Below are positions 47,335 to 55,944 of a stretch of DNA of 64,000 nucleotides, piece after piece (position 1 is the first letter of the stretch; every line of letters starts with the position of its first letter). A program made the position numbers and the translations under genes. The DNA is from Spongiactinospora sp. TRM90649 (lineage in GTDB: Bacteria > Actinomycetota > Actinomycetes > Streptosporangiales > Streptosporangiaceae): contig NZ_JARLTC010000027.1 in assembly GCF_029382225.1 (NCBI RefSeq), forward strand, positions 1 through 64,000, given 5' to 3'. The notes under the pieces were generated by a model that saw only the letters and a program-made list of their open reading frames with translations, ran no database searches and was not told the DNA's origin.

Positions 47335-49035
47335 ATGGACGCTACAAAGGCGATCGTCGAGACCGTCGACCGGCTCCGGCAGCGCCGAACCGCACCGCTG
47401 GTTCTTGAGCTCGACCTCACCGAGGGGGTCTCGGAAGGACCGCCGGCGGATCCACTGAGCGCCGTGCTGTCCATGCGCAAGGCCAGGCTGACCGACCTGC
47501 TGTCCGGCCTGAAGCGCGCCCGGGGCGACTCCCGGGTCAAGGCCCTGATCATCAAGGTCGGCGGCCAGCCCCTCGGGCTGGGCATGGTGCAGGAACTGCG
47601 CGCCGCCATCACCCAGTTCCGCTCCTCGGGCAAGCTGACGGTCGCCTTCGCCGAGACGTTCGGCGAGTTCGGCGCGGGCACGGTCCCCTATTACCTGGCG
47701 ACCGCCGCCGAGCGCGTCTACCTCCAGCCGTCCGGCGACCTCGGCCTGACCGGCGTCTCCATGGAGCAGCGGTTCCTGCGGGACGCGCTGGGCAAGGCCG
47801 GGGTGGAGTACCAGCTCGGCCAGCGGCACGAGTACAAGACCGCGGCCAACATGTTCACCCAGGACCGCATGACCGAGCCGCACCGCGAGTCGGTGGCCCG
47901 CATCGCCGGGTCGGTGACCGAGCAGATCGTGTCCGCGATCGCCACGAGCCGCAACCTGCACGTGGCCAAGATCCGCGAGCTGATCGACCGGGGGCCGTTC
48001 ATCGGGGCGGAGGCGGTCGAGGCCGGTCTCGTCGATCGGCTGGCCTACCGCGACGAGGTCTACGACGAGGTGCGCGCCGCCGCGGGCGAGGGCGCCCACC
48101 TGCAGTTCGTGTCCCGCTACGCGCGGGCCGCGCTGGCCAGGAAGCTGCCCAGGCCGGGTGAGCCGGTGATCGCGCTGATCCACGGCATCGGCCCGATCAG
48201 GCTCGGCCGCAGCGGGCGCAGCCCGCTCGGCGGGGGCGGTTCGATGGGGTCAGACACGATCTGCGCCGCGCTGCGGTCGGCCCGCCGCGACGACCACGTC
48301 AAGGCGGTCGTCTTCCGGGTGGACAGCCCCGGTGGCTCCTACGTCGCCTCCGACGCCGTGTGGCGCGAGGTCGTGCTGACCCGCCGGGCGGGCAAGCCGG
48401 TGGTCATCTCGATGGGCGACCTCGCCGCGTCCGGCGGCTACTTCGTGTCGATGGCGGCCGACCTGATCGTCGCGCAGCCGGGCACGCTGACCGGCTCGAT
48501 CGGCGTCCTCGGCGGCAAGCCGGTGGTCGGCGGGCTGCTGGAGCGCCTCGGCGTGGCCACCGAGTCGGTCACCGAGGGCGCCAACGCGGGCATGTTCTCC
48601 CCTTCGACCTCCTTCTCCGAGCAGCAGTGGGAGCGGGTCAACGCCTGGCTCGACCGGATCTACGATGACTTCGTCACCAAGGTCGCCGAGGGCCGCAGGC
48701 TCGACCGCGACCGGGCCCACGACCTGGCCAAGGGCCGGGTCTGGACGGGCGCCGACGCCCACGGCAGCGGCCTGGTCGACGAGTTGGGCGGCCTGGAGGA
48801 CGCCCTGGCCCTGGCCAGGAAGAAGGCCGGGCTGCCCGACACCGCCACGGTGCGCACCTTCCCGAAGATGAATCCGCTGGAGCGGCTGCGCCCGCCGGAG
48901 TCCAGCGAGGACCGCTCGGCGGCGCTGGCCAGGGTGCGGCTGGAGGCATGGGGGCCGCTGTCGGGGCTGGCCGCGAAGCTGGGGCTGCCCGCCCAGGGGC
49001 CGCTACAGCTCCCGGGCTCCTGGACCATCGCCTAG
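47335..49035 (+). CDS. sppA: Signal peptide peptidase SppA, 67-kDa type
   Basis: 566-residue S49 peptidase with two tandem domains, the long form also found in E. coli. The catalytic dyad is Lys168 (RHEYKTAANMF) in the first domain and Ser366 (GDLAASGGYFVSMAAD) in the second; the spacing of 198 is close to the 200 of E. coli SppA. It degrades leftover signal peptides in the membrane. A clear N-terminal membrane helix is not evident, so it may be peripheral. It overlaps the convergent flavin reductase gene by four bases. Confidence 0.92.
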   Translation: MDATKAIVETVDRLRQRRTAPLVLELDLTEGVSEGPPADPLSAVLSMRKARLTDLLSGLKRARGDSRVKALIIKVGGQPLGLGMVQELRAAITQFRSSGKLTVAFAETFGEFGAGTVPYYLATAAERVYLQPSGDLGLTGVSMEQRFLRDALGKAGVEYQLGQRHEYKTAANMFTQDRMTEPHRESVARIAGSVTEQIVSAIATSRNLHVAKIRELIDRGPFIGAEAVEAGLVDRLAYRDEVYDEVRAAAGEGAHLQFVSRYARAALARKLPRPGEPVIALIHGIGPIRLGRSGRSPLGGGGSMGSDTICAALRSARRDDHVKAVVFRVDSPGGSYVASDAVWREVVLTRRAGKPVVISMGDLAASGGYFVSMAADLIVAQPGTLTGSIGVLGGKPVVGGLLERLGVATESVTEGANAGMFSPSTSFSEQQWERVNAWLDRIYDDFVTKVAEGRRLDRDRAHDLAKGRVWTGADAHGSGLVDELGGLEDALALARKKAGLPDTATVRTFPKMNPLERLRPPESSEDRSAALARVRLEAWGPLSGLAAKLGLPAQGPLQLPGSWTIA

Positions 49036-49514
49036 CCGTTGACCGGGCGGTAACGGCCGCGCAGGCGCACCAGCGGCGGGGCCGCGCCGTCCACGTAGTC
49101 CACGTCGAGCAGCCGGGCGACGAACAGGGTGTGGTCGCCCGCCGGGATGGTCCTGATGGTCTCGGCCTCCAGCGCCGCGACGCCGCCGTCCACGATGATG
49201 GCATCGGTGTGCGGGCCGCGGTGATGGGCCGTGCCCGCCACCAGCAGGCGCGCGCTCGGCCGTCCTGGGGTGGCGAACCTGCTGGCCATCGCCTCCTGCC
49301 CGGCCGAGAGCAGGCTGGCCGCCCACAGGTCGCGGCGCAGCATCACCTCGCACAGGTAGCCGCGGTTGCCCAGGCTGACCAGCACGAGCGGCGGGTCGAG
49401 GGAGACCGACATCAGCGCCGAGACGGTGACCCCGAGGTCGTCACGGCCGTCGCGGACCGTGACGACGGCCACGCCCGCGGCGAGCTGCGCCATCGCCTCC
49501 ACGAATGGTGCCAT
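49032..49514 (-). CDS. Flavin reductase-like FMN-binding protein
   Basis: 160 residues with the split-barrel flavin-binding fold of two-component monooxygenase reductases (GVAVVTVRDGRDDLGVTVSALMSVSLDPPLVLVSL; LFVARLLDVDY). It would supply reduced FMN to a partner oxygenase, but none is encoded nearby. ATG start. Its stop codon overlaps that of sppA (convergent). Confidence 0.88.
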   Translation of the reverse strand: MAPFVEAMAQLAAGVAVVTVRDGRDDLGVTVSALMSVSLDPPLVLVSLGNRGYLCEVMLRRDLWAASLLSAGQEAMASRFATPGRPSARLLVAGTAHHRGPHTDAIIVDGGVAALEAETIRTIPAGDHTLFVARLLDVDYVDGAAPPLVRLRGRYRPVNG

Positions 49515-49614
49515 GCGCGATCAGTCCTGTCCGGTGTGGTCGTCACGTGAAAGGGGACCCCGCGCGTTCGCGCGAGATCCCCATCCTGCCATCGACCGCT
49601 TCACCGGCGCGGCG

Positions 49615-50529
49615 TCAGACCAGGCCGTTGGCCTTCAGCCACTCGCCCGCCACCACGGCCTCCTCGTCCTTGTTGACGGAGATCTTCTCCATCATCGCGG
49701 TGAGGTTCTCGGTGGTCAGCTTGGCCGAGACGGCGTTCAGCGTGCTGGTGATCGTGTCGGACTGCGCCGCCTTGTTCACCAGCGGGGTGACGTTCTGCGC
49801 GCTGAAGACGTTCTTGGGGTCCTGCAGCGAGACCATCTGGTTGATGATGATCTTGGGGTCGGTGGTGAACACGTTGCCCGCCTGGATGGTGCCCTCCTTG
49901 ATGGCGTCGGCCGTGGCCGGGCCGGTGGGCTTCCACTCCTTGAACTCCACGCCGTAGACGTCCTTGAACTGCTTCTGCCGGCGCTCCTTGAACTCCGGCG
50001 GGCCGCCGACGATCATGTCCTTGGAGACCTTGGCCAGGTCCTCGATCGTGGTCAGCGAGTTCTTCTCGGCGGTCTCCTTGGAGACCGTGAGCGAGTCCTT
50101 GTCCTCGGCCGGGGACGAGTCGAGCAGCGCCAGCTCGGCGGGGAGCTTGGTCTTCAGCTCGGCGTTGACCTCCTCCGTGCTGGCCGCCGTGCTCTTCGGG
50201 TCGAGGTAGGCGAGCAGCGCGCCGTTGTACTCCGGAAGGACCGTCAGCCCGCCGCTCTTGATCTGGTCGTAGACGACCTCACGGCTGCCGATGTTGGGCT
50301 TCTCCTCGACGGTGACGCCCTTGGCCTGCAGCGCCTGGGTGTAGATCGACCCGAGCAGCACGCTTTCCGGGAAGTTGAAGGAGCCGACAACGGCCTTCCC
50401 CCCGCCGGGCGAGCCGCTGGTCGTCGCGGTGGCCGTCGTCCCGCCGGCGAGCGGGTCCTGCGTGCCGCACGCGGCGACGGCGAGCATGGCCGAGACGAGC
50501 ACGGCCACGGAGCCGAATACGCGTCGCAT
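49615..50529 (-). CDS. OpuC-type compatible-solute binding lipoprotein
   Basis: 304-residue substrate-binding protein of the OpuAC/ProX family for glycine betaine, choline or related osmolytes. Lipobox LAVAAC with Cys21 anchors it outside the membrane. Family segments: GSFNFPESVLLGSIYTQALQAKG, LPEYNGALLAYLD and ATADAIKEGTIQAGNVFTTDP. AGGAAAGGAAA precedes the ATG. It is the last gene of the four-gene operon ATPase-permease-permease-lipoprotein. Confidence 0.9.
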   Translation of the reverse strand: MRRVFGSVAVLVSAMLAVAACGTQDPLAGGTTATATTSGSPGGGKAVVGSFNFPESVLLGSIYTQALQAKGVTVEEKPNIGSREVVYDQIKSGGLTVLPEYNGALLAYLDPKSTAASTEEVNAELKTKLPAELALLDSSPAEDKDSLTVSKETAEKNSLTTIEDLAKVSKDMIVGGPPEFKERRQKQFKDVYGVEFKEWKPTGPATADAIKEGTIQAGNVFTTDPKIIINQMVSLQDPKNVFSAQNVTPLVNKAAQSDTITSTLNAVSAKLTTENLTAMMEKISVNKDEEAVVAGEWLKANGLV

Positions 50530-50567
50530 CGTAATATTTCCTTTCCTAGCGGGGGGTATTACAGAGA

Positions 50568-51239
50568 TTAACGGGTGCGAAGCCGCCTGCTCACCCCCGG
50601 GGAGACCACAAAGCGCCCGACGAGCACGAAGAGCGACTGCACCGCCAGCGCGAAGAGGACGATCAGCACCGAGCCGCCCAGGACCACCGAGTAGTCCTTC
50701 ACGGCCAGGCCGTCGATCACGTAACGGCCGAGCCCGCCGAGGCCGGTGTAGGCGGCGACGGCGGCGGTCGCCACGATCTGGATCGCGGCCAGCCGCAGCC
50801 CCAGCAGGATCAGCGGCAGCGCCACCGGCACCAGCACCCGCCCGAGCACCTGCCTCCCGGACAGCCCCATCCCGTACGCGGCGTCGCGCAGGTCGGGGTC
50901 CACGCCCCTGATGCCCTCGAAGGTGTTCACCAGGATCGCCGGTACGGCCAGCGCCACCAGCGCGATCAGCAGCGGCCACAGCGACGCCGTGCCGAGCAGC
51001 ATCGCGATCAGCACCACCAGCCCGAGCGTGGGCAGCGCCCGCGCCAGGTTGGCGATCACCACGATCGCGAACGACCCACGGCCGGTGTGCCCGATCCACA
51101 GCCCCAGCGGGATCGCGACCAGCGCGGCCAGCACCAGCGCGGCCACCGAGTAGAGCAGGTGCTCCAGGATCCGGGCGGGAATCCCGTCCGAGCCCGACCA
51201 GTTCGCGGGGTCGCCGAAGAACTCGATCAGCCAGTTCAC
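50568..51239 (-). CDS. OpuC-type ABC permease (second)
   Basis: 223-residue BPD-type permease with five to six membrane helices and the cytoplasmic loop DAAYGMGLSGRQVLGRVLVPVALP contacting the ATPase. GTG at 51239 overlaps the stop of the other permease as GTGA. Confidence 0.9.
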   Translation of the reverse strand: MNWLIEFFGDPANWSGSDGIPARILEHLLYSVAALVLAALVAIPLGLWIGHTGRGSFAIVVIANLARALPTLGLVVLIAMLLGTASLWPLLIALVALAVPAILVNTFEGIRGVDPDLRDAAYGMGLSGRQVLGRVLVPVALPLILLGLRLAAIQIVATAAVAAYTGLGGLGRYVIDGLAVKDYSVVLGGSVLIVLFALAVQSLFVLVGRFVVSPGVSRRLRTR

Positions 51240-51910
51240 GCGCCCCTCCTCGCCCGCACCCACGGTGTGAGCAACCGCTGAGCCAGCACCAGGATTCCGT
51301 CCACCACCAGGGCGAGCAGCACGATGAGCACGATCCCCACGATCGCCGGGACGTAGAAGTCGAGCTGGAACGCCCGGATGAACAGGCCGCCCAGCCCGCC
51401 GAGGCCGACCAGCGCGCCCACGCTGACCAGGCTGATGCTGGACACCGCGACCACCCGCAGACCGGCCAGCACCACGGGCGCGGCCAGCGGCAGCTCGACC
51501 CTGGTCAGCCGCCGCGCCGGGGTGAAGCCCATCGCCACGGCCGACTGCCTGACGTGGTCGGGCACCGCGTTCAGCCCGTCCACGACGGCGGGCACCAGCA
51601 CCGCGATCGAGTAGAAGGTGAGCGGGATGATCACGGTCACCGGGGACAGTCCGGTGACCCCCAGCAGCACCGCGAAGAGCGCGAGCGAGGGCAGCGCGTA
51701 GATGACGTTCATCACACCGGCGACCGGCTGGTAGAGCACCCGCCAGCGCACGCACAGCATGCCGAGCGGCACCGAGAGCGCCAGCGCGGCCAGGATCGGC
51801 ACCAGCGACATCAGCACGTGGTCGCCGAGCAGGGCGTCGATGCTGGTCGGCCGCCCGGTGTTCCAGTTGCGGGCGAACCACTCCCAGATCGACGGTTCCT
51901 CAACCGTCAT
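51236..51910 (-). CDS. OpuC-type ABC permease (first)
   Basis: 224-residue permease, homologous to its neighbour: QSAVAMGFTPARRLTRVELPLAAP is the EAA loop. ATG at 51910 is chosen because GGGAG lies eight bases before it; a GTG at 51919 is possible. It overlaps the ATPase gene by 11 bases. Confidence 0.9.
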   Translation of the reverse strand: MTVEEPSIWEWFARNWNTGRPTSIDALLGDHVLMSLVPILAALALSVPLGMLCVRWRVLYQPVAGVMNVIYALPSLALFAVLLGVTGLSPVTVIIPLTFYSIAVLVPAVVDGLNAVPDHVRQSAVAMGFTPARRLTRVELPLAAPVVLAGLRVVAVSSISLVSVGALVGLGGLGGLFIRAFQLDFYVPAIVGIVLIVLLALVVDGILVLAQRLLTPWVRARRGA

Positions 51911-53033
51911 GGGACGCACTCCCGACCTCGGAGGCGGCCTCGGCCAGGGCCTCGTCCAGCGACTCGCGGGTGGCCACGCCCACCACCGCGCCGCCGTCCG
52001 CCTCGACCGCGAGCGCGCAGCCGGACGGCGACAGCAGCGCGGCGTCCAGCGCCGTCCGCAGCGAGTCGCGCCCGAGCACGAAGGTGCCGTACGGCAGCGG
52101 CCGCACCTCGGCGAGCGTGCCGTCCTCCGGCAGCTCCGCCGGGTTCACCCAGCCCAGCGGCCGGTTCTTCGCGTCCACCACGGCCAGCCAGGGCGTCTGG
52201 ACGGCGGCGGCCGTGCGCGCCGCCGCCGAGGCGTCGGCGGTGACCGGGACCGTCAGGTCGGACCTGAGCCGCAGCCCGTCGGCCGGCATGAACGACAGGC
52301 GGCGGATACCCCGGTCGCGCCCGAGGAACTCGGTCACGAACTCGTCGGCCGGGGCGGACAGGAGCGCGGCCGGGGCGGCGACCTGGGCGAGCCGCCCGCC
52401 GACGCGCAGCACCGCGACCCGGTCGCCGAGCTTGATGGCCTCGTCGATGTCGTGGGTGACGAAGACGATGGTCTTGTTCAGCTCCGCCTGCAGCCGCAGC
52501 AGTTCTTCTTGCAGGCTGGTGCGCACTACCGGGTCCACCGCGCTGAACGGCTCGTCCATCAGCAGCACGGGCGGGTCGGCGGCCAGCGCCCGGGCCACGC
52601 CGACCCGCTGCTGCTGGCCGCCGGAGAGCTGGAAGGGGTAGCGGCGGGCCATCTCGGGGGCGAGCCCGACGCGTTCGAGCAGCTCCATGGCCGTCGTCCG
52701 GGCCCGCTTGCGGTCCCAGCCGAGCAGCAGGGGAACGGTGGCGATGTTGTCCACGATCGTGCGGTGCGGGAAGAGCCCGGCCTGCTGGATCACGTATCCG
52801 ATCCCCCGCCGCAGCGTGGGCGGGTCGATCGTGCGGACGTCCACGCCGTCGAGCAGGATCTTGCCCCCGGTCGCGTCGATCATGCGGTTGATCATCCGGA
52901 GTGAGGTGGTCTTACCGCACCCGGACGGGCCGACCAGGACGGTGATCTCACCGGTCGGCACTTCGAGATTCAGGTCGTCGACGGCGATGGTCCCGTCGGC
53001 GTAACGCTTGGTGACACCGTCAAATGTGATCAC
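51900..53033 (-). CDS. OpuC-type ABC ATPase with CBS domains
   Basis: 377-residue ATPase: Walker A VGPSGCGKTTSLRM, Q-loop VIQQAGLFPHRTI, signature QLSGGQQQRVGVARAL, Walker B LLMDEPFSAVDP. After residue 260 two CBS-like domains follow (TPWLAVVDAKNRPLGWVN; GCALAVEADGGAVVGVATRE), which in OpuA/OpuC sense ionic strength or c-di-AMP. GTG start. First gene of the osmoprotectant uptake operon. Confidence 0.92.
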   Translation of the reverse strand: MITFDGVTKRYADGTIAVDDLNLEVPTGEITVLVGPSGCGKTTSLRMINRMIDATGGKILLDGVDVRTIDPPTLRRGIGYVIQQAGLFPHRTIVDNIATVPLLLGWDRKRARTTAMELLERVGLAPEMARRYPFQLSGGQQQRVGVARALAADPPVLLMDEPFSAVDPVVRTSLQEELLRLQAELNKTIVFVTHDIDEAIKLGDRVAVLRVGGRLAQVAAPAALLSAPADEFVTEFLGRDRGIRRLSFMPADGLRLRSDLTVPVTADASAAARTAAAVQTPWLAVVDAKNRPLGWVNPAELPEDGTLAEVRPLPYGTFVLGRDSLRTALDAALLSPSGCALAVEADGGAVVGVATRESLDEALAEAASEVGSASHDG

Positions 53034-53373
53034 GCGTGTCCTCGTGCTTCCCGGCGGCTGGGCCGCGACCGGCGCCCTCGTATCGCCGCGCGTGCTGTCA
53101 CGACCATCTGGATGATCTCCTTCCCGACAGCCTAAGGGGGTTTAGTGGCCTATGTCGTCGCTCCGCTTCCCGCCCGTGTCCTGCTTGTGTCCTCCCCGTG
53201 TCCACCCGACCGGCAATGCCCCCGAAACCGTCGTCCGAACTGTGTTTTCTATCAAATAGGTATCCGGAGGTGCGGGGACCCCCCGCGAGTTGACATGATT
53301 ACCGCATGTCGCCGGGTGATCTCGGCGGCGAGACTTCGCACGACCATCCGCCAGACTCGTGAAGGACCGGCTC
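53034..53373. other. Divergent intergenic region, OpuC operon / sigma-like gene
   Basis: 340 bases carrying the promoters of the OpuC-type operon (left) and the sigma-like gene (right). The stretch around 53240-53275 (TTTTCTATCAAATAGG) is much more AT-rich than its surroundings. No clear operator symmetry was found. Confidence 0.5.
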
Positions 53374-54912
53374 GTGACCCACCCGCTCACCGACCGGCGC
53401 TCGCACAGCGAGCTGGTCGCCGAGCTCTACGACCGGCACGCCGTCGGGCTGTTCGCCTACTGCCACGACCAGCTCGGCGACACCTCTGCCGCCGCCGACG
53501 CGCTGACCGCCGTGATGTCCGCGGTCCCCGCCGTCGAATCGCCCCGGGCCGCCCTGTACGCGCTGGCCCGCCGGGAGATCTACCGCCGCGACGTCGTCTA
53601 CGCCGCCGCCCGCGTCGATCCGGCAGACGACCCCGTGGGCGCGCTGGTCGAGCGCGTGGTGCGCGAGCTGCGCCCGCACCAGCGCGAGGTGCTGCTGCTG
53701 GCCGTGGTCTGCGGGCTCACCATCGACGAGCTGGCCTGGGTCCTCGACGTCGCCGCCGACACCGCCGACGACCTCGCCACCGGCGCCGAGCAGCGGTTCC
53801 GGCAGGCGCTGGCGCTCTCGCTGGCCTCGATCGGGCACCGCGTCCCCGAGCGGGTCGCCGAGGTGTACGGCGCGCTGTCGGTCGCCCCCACCCGTGACGT
53901 GCTGGCCCGGCTGCCGTGGCGTCCGCCGCCCGCGCTGCTGCGCGCCCGCATCCTCGCCGCGATGGGCGAGCAGCCGCTCAGCTCCGGCCCGGCCTCCCGG
54001 TTCCGCGGCGGCCCGCCGGTCAAGGCGCTGTGGCCGACGCCGCCCGGCTGGCCGCGCCCGCTCGGCTCGACCGACGAGCGCACCAACGCGGGCCTTTACG
54101 AACTGGGCCCGGCCCCGCCCCAGCCCGGCGAGGTCTCCCGGCACGAGGCCACCACGGAGCCGATGCCGACGCTGCGCCCGCGTCCGTTCATGCCGGTCCC
54201 GGTGCTGTCCGCCCCGGTTCCGGCTGATGTGCTCGACGTTCCCGCGCCGCCGGTGGAGCCGCGACCCGAGCCGGGTCTCGAACCGCGTCCCGAGCCGCCG
54301 GCCGACGTGCTCAGCCCGCCGTCGAGGTCCGCGCGCCCTTCGGAGCCGGTCTACCTGATGCCGATCACGACGGTGATCGTCGAGCCGGTCGAGCTCAACG
54401 AGCCGACCCGGCCCACCAGGCTCGCCAGGACGGAGCAGCCCGCCGACGACGCGGACGCCGCCGAGACCACCGACGTCTTCGACCTGCCCGACCTCTCCGC
54501 GCCCCCGCCCGCAAAGGCCGCACCGCAGCCGGTCGCGCAGGCCCCGCTCGTGCCGCCTCCGGCGCGCGAGCTGCCGCGCGACGAGCCGAAGCCGCCCCTG
54601 CCGGCGCCGAGGCCCGACGTCTTCGAGACGGCCCGCGCCACCATCGTCGAGCCGTCCAAGGGCCTGTTCGCGCTGCGCATCGTCGATCCGGCCCGCCAGG
54701 CCGAGACCGGCGCGGACCTCGCGGAGGAAGCCGACGTCGAGGCCCCGGCCACGTCGAAGGGGCCGCCGCGCTCCCGGCGGCGCAGCACGATCAAGCCGGT
54801 GAAGCTCGGTGAGCACCACTTCGACTGGGCGTGGGAGCTGATCGGGTTCATCATCTGCGTCGCCATCGCGCTGATCGTCTTCTTCGCGGTGCCGACCATC
54901 GTCACCTGGTAG
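53374..54912 (+). CDS. Sigma-factor-like protein with C-terminal membrane anchor
   Basis: 512 residues in three parts. Residues about 10-160 look like an ECF sigma factor: region 2-like LYDRHAVGLFAYCHDQLGD and region 4-like LRPHQREVLLLAVVCGLTID-ELAWVL. Residues about 180-460 are a Pro/Glu/Ala-rich, probably disordered linker. Residues about 480-505 are a single membrane helix (GFIICVAIALIVFFAVPTIV), leaving the sigma part in the cytoplasm. It could be a membrane-tethered regulator released by proteolysis, or a degenerate sigma with another job. GTG at 53374 has AAGGA seven bases before; GTG at 53359 is an alternative. No anti-sigma gene is adjacent. Confidence 0.7.
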   Translation: MTHPLTDRRSHSELVAELYDRHAVGLFAYCHDQLGDTSAAADALTAVMSAVPAVESPRAALYALARREIYRRDVVYAAARVDPADDPVGALVERVVRELRPHQREVLLLAVVCGLTIDELAWVLDVAADTADDLATGAEQRFRQALALSLASIGHRVPERVAEVYGALSVAPTRDVLARLPWRPPPALLRARILAAMGEQPLSSGPASRFRGGPPVKALWPTPPGWPRPLGSTDERTNAGLYELGPAPPQPGEVSRHEATTEPMPTLRPRPFMPVPVLSAPVPADVLDVPAPPVEPRPEPGLEPRPEPPADVLSPPSRSARPSEPVYLMPITTVIVEPVELNEPTRPTRLARTEQPADDADAAETTDVFDLPDLSAPPPAKAAPQPVAQAPLVPPPARELPRDEPKPPLPAPRPDVFETARATIVEPSKGLFALRIVDPARQAETGADLAEEADVEAPATSKGPPRSRRRSTIKPVKLGEHHFDWAWELIGFIICVAIALIVFFAVPTIVTW

Positions 54913-55140
54913 TCCGGGCACGCGAGACAATCGGCGTTTCTCGCCGACCTGGCCGACACGCCGTTCGCCGGGGCGCAGCGGGCCCGGCTGGAGGAGCTGC
55001 GGCTCGCGGCGGAGGAGAACCGCGTCGAGGCCGACGTCGCCGCCGCGCCCGAGGGCGCGGTGCTGATCGCCTGGGGCCGCCGGGAGGGCACGGGCCGCCT
55101 GTGGGCGCAGGCCGCCGGACGCGCGGCTCAGTCGCGGTAG
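54913..55140 (+). pseudogene. BTAD-domain (SARP/AfsR-type) relic
   Basis: Directly behind the stop of the sigma-like gene, and in the same frame, the sequence reads AFLADLADTPFAGAQRARLE then ELRLAAEENRVEADVAA, the middle of a bacterial transcriptional activator domain of SARP/AfsR regulators. It has no start of its own and lasts only ~70 codons before TAG at 55138, overlapping the end of the convergent hotdog gene. I read it as a gene fragment. Confidence 0.6.
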
Positions 55141-55595
55141 CCGGACGGCAGCGTGGAAGGTAGGGCGGACGGCAGGGCCAGGCGGACGGTCGCCGTGGCG
55201 TGGGAGGCGGCGGGAAGCCGCCCGTGCACCTCGATGGTGAGGTCGGGGCCGGCGCGCTCGACCACCACGCCCGCGAAGACGACCAGGTCGCCGGGGTGAG
55301 CGGCGGTGTCGAGCTTGACGTTGAGGCCCTTGATCATCGTGTACGGCCCGGCCCACTCCTGCACGTAGTGCTCCACCATCCGCATGGTGAGCAGCATGTT
55401 GAGGAAGCCGTCGCGCGACCCCGGCGCGGCGGCGTGCGGGGGCGGGACGCGTAGCGCCATCTCGGGGATCGGCGTGCCGACGGCGCAGAGGTCGGCAGTG
55501 ATCGGGCGGTCGGGTGTGGCCGGGCGCGCGGCTCCCCCGCGCCCGGACGAGACGACCTCGGACGACACGGCTTCGGACGACGTTCGTACCGGCAT
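55128..55595 (-). CDS. MaoC/hotdog-fold protein
   Basis: 155 residues resembling MaoC-type hydratases or thioesterase-like hotdog proteins: FLNMLLTMRMVEHYVQEWAG, YTMIKGLNVKLDTAAHPGDL, VVFAGVVVERAGPDLTIEV and HATATVRLALP. The catalytic Asp/His of MaoC is not obvious. Start at ATG 55595 is preferred (GGGAGGGG upstream); a GTG at 55625 would add ten residues. The substrate would be an acyl thioester. It diverges from the KstR-like gene, whose family governs sterol and acyl-CoA breakdown. Confidence 0.6.
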   Translation of the reverse strand: MPVRTSSEAVSSEVVSSGRGGAARPATPDRPITADLCAVGTPIPEMALRVPPPHAAAPGSRDGFLNMLLTMRMVEHYVQEWAGPYTMIKGLNVKLDTAAHPGDLVVFAGVVVERAGPDLTIEVHGRLPAASHATATVRLALPSALPSTLPSGYRD

Positions 55596-55944
55596 TTCCG
55601 ATACCCACCCCTCCCACGCTGACACACGCCCGGACGCGCAGCGTGTTCACCCGGTCACTCTCTCAAAGAGCGGCGCGCGACGCGCCGTGAGCGCTCCGGA
55701 CGGGGTACGGCCCCCGCACCCGGGACTGGTGTTTCCCCTCCCCCGGGCGAAATTTCGCCACCCGGAACCGGGCGACCCGTCAACCGGACGACCGAATTAG
55801 AACGGATTCCATTACAGGATTGCCCCTGCTATCACCTAATTGATTCAGATATAGCGGGTAATGCGAAAGGCGTTGGTAGACCGGCGACCGCGGGTACCAG
55901 TCAGTAACCCAGCGCGACCCACGCTTTTCAGATAACGTGTTCTC
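55596..55944. other. Divergent region between hotdog gene and KstR-like gene
   Basis: 349 bases with no gene. It is relatively AT-rich at 55795-55870. It contains the operator-like element next to the TetR start (listed separately) and a weaker look-alike TAGAACGGATTCCA at 55798-55811. Confidence 0.5.
55930..55943. promoter_or_regulatory. KstR-like operator and -10 at a leaderless start
   Basis: Read on the minus strand the segment contains AGAACACGTT, the core of the mycobacterial KstR box (TnnAACnnGTTnnA). It touches the start codon at 55945. TAACGT (55933-55938) is a suitable -10, which would place the transcript start at the ATG, so the mRNA is probably leaderless. No Shine-Dalgarno sequence is present. 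Confidence 0.6.

Noticed and set aside
53299..55650. 783-codon minus-strand open frame opposite the sigma-like gene
   Set aside because: It covers both the sigma-like gene and the hotdog gene in a different frame and is mostly Arg/Gly. The sigma-like plus-strand frame has a ribosome binding site and a clean membrane helix.
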